Positions 32,535 through 32,961 of a stretch of DNA of 32,961 bases are shown piece by piece. Origin of the DNA: Acidocella aquatica (GTDB lineage Bacteria; Pseudomonadota; Alphaproteobacteria; Acetobacterales; Acetobacteraceae). Every line of letters starts with the position of its first letter. The stretch's first letter is position 1. The translations under genes and the position numbers were made by a program. The DNA lies in assembly GCF_030160635.1 (NCBI RefSeq), contig NZ_BSOS01000077.1, forward strand, positions 1-32,961. The letters run 5' to 3'. Under the pieces are notes generated by a model. It was not told the origin of the DNA. It saw only the letters and a list, made by a program, of their open reading frames with translations, and made no database searches.

Positions 32535-32961
32535 TCGGCATCACGGACGAACACGAAATTATCGCCGTGCTGACGCGCTACGCCACCGGCATCGACCGCC
32601 GCGACTGGCCGCTTTTGCGCACCTGTTTTGCCGAGAATTTTATAGGCGACTACGGCAGCTTTGGAAGTTGGACCGGGCCCGATGAAATCACCAAATTCAT
32701 GCAAGAGGTGCATGCCTCCGTTGGCTCAACGCTGCACCGCATGAGCAACTTTGTTGTTGAAGGCAAGGACGATCATGCTACCGTGCGTAGCTACGTCGAT
32801 GCTCTGTTGATGCCGGGCACCCTGGACAGCGAAGTTCACCAGGCTGCCGGCTGGTATGAGGATGAGTTCACACGCACCGAACGCGGCTGGAAAATTAGCC
32901 GCTATTATTCACGAAGCTGTTTTGGTTTGATTTCTTTGGCCATCCCTGCACAACCGCACAT
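32531..32961 (+). CDS. SnoaL/NTF2-like protein, cut by the window edge
   Basis: The frame is open from ATG 32531, overlapping the sulfotransferase stop, to the last base of the window (143 codons, no stop). The sequence has the NTF2-like start (EHEIIAVLTRYATGIDRRDW), FAENFIGDYGSFG near 36-48, and a late ERGWKISRYYSR segment near 116-127. These match small SnoaL_4-type proteins of about 130-160 residues, so it is nearly complete. The family covers dehydratases, isomerases and hydrolases, and no activity can be assigned. There is no signal peptide, unlike the tandem protein at 848. Confidence 0.85.
   Translation, partial: MIGITDEHEIIAVLTRYATGIDRRDWPLLRTCFAENFIGDYGSFGSWTGPDEITKFMQEVHASVGSTLHRMSNFVVEGKDDHATVRSYVDALLMPGTLDSEVHQAAGWYEDEFTRTERGWKISRYYSRSCFGLISLAIPAQPH

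Noticed and set aside
1-32961. CRISPR arrays, tRNA or rRNA genes, attachment sites
   Set aside because: No regularly spaced repeats, no cloverleaf-like segments with a CCA end and no conserved rRNA blocks were seen on either strand by eye.

Overview
The window looks like part of a catabolic island from a Gram-negative bacterium, most likely an alphaproteobacterium (a sphingomonad or a member of the Acetobacteraceae). That call is inferred from moderately high GC, the mix of protein families, and a perfect FNR/FixK-type box. No rRNA or tRNA gene, phage module or CRISPR array is visible. About 30 intact genes are present. Nearly all are oxygenases, flavin or nicotinamide oxidoreductases, VOC-fold or NTF2-fold proteins, sulfotransferase-family proteins, a CoA ligase and a kinase-like protein. 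This is the profile of a pathway attacking a hydrophobic, probably polycyclic compound such as a terpenoid, steroid or aromatic. The substrate cannot be read from the sequence.

Layout. The left edge (63-760) is a broken IS701-like transposase. A minus-strand block (848-6147) carries a secreted protein with two SnoaL/NTF2 domains, a small unknown protein, a phytoene-desaturase-like FAD oxidoreductase and a 2,4-dienoyl-CoA-reductase-like flavoprotein with altered active-site and iron-sulfur ligands. A plus-strand block (6458-10041) carries a zinc-type dehydrogenase, an SDR and an acyl-CoA synthetase. Next come single genes on mixed strands: a flavin reductase, an SDR, a DUF1330 protein, a TetR regulator, an LLM-class flavin oxidoreductase and a P450. 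The P450 has a recognisable promoter with an operator-like palindrome and an FNR-type box. The core operon (16014-20559, plus strand) holds a flavin-dependent monooxygenase of the HsaA/HpaB type, a Rieske dioxygenase alpha and beta pair and a second P450. It ends in a strong hairpin terminator.

A tightly packed minus-strand operon (25671 down to 21008) encodes SDR, sulfotransferase, DUF1214, VOC and SDR proteins. The right side (26056-32961) repeats the same families: DUF1214, kinase-like, VOC, SDR, AraC regulator, sulfotransferase and a SnoaL-like gene cut by the window edge. The two halves look like parallel or anciently duplicated modules.

Working model (inference). The P450s, Rieske enzyme and two-component flavin monooxygenase hydroxylate the substrate. 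The SDRs and other dehydrogenases oxidise or reduce the products, and the CoA ligase prepares side chains or ring-opened acids for beta-oxidation. The sulfotransferase-family, kinase-like, DUF1214 and VOC proteins do steps that cannot be assigned. No ferredoxin, ferredoxin reductase, thiolase or intact ring-cleavage dioxygenase is present. Remnants of an extradiol-type VOC dioxygenase (15618-15954) and of an enoyl-CoA hydratase (20655-20955) show that the island has been losing genes, so the pathway must be completed elsewhere or is partly decayed.
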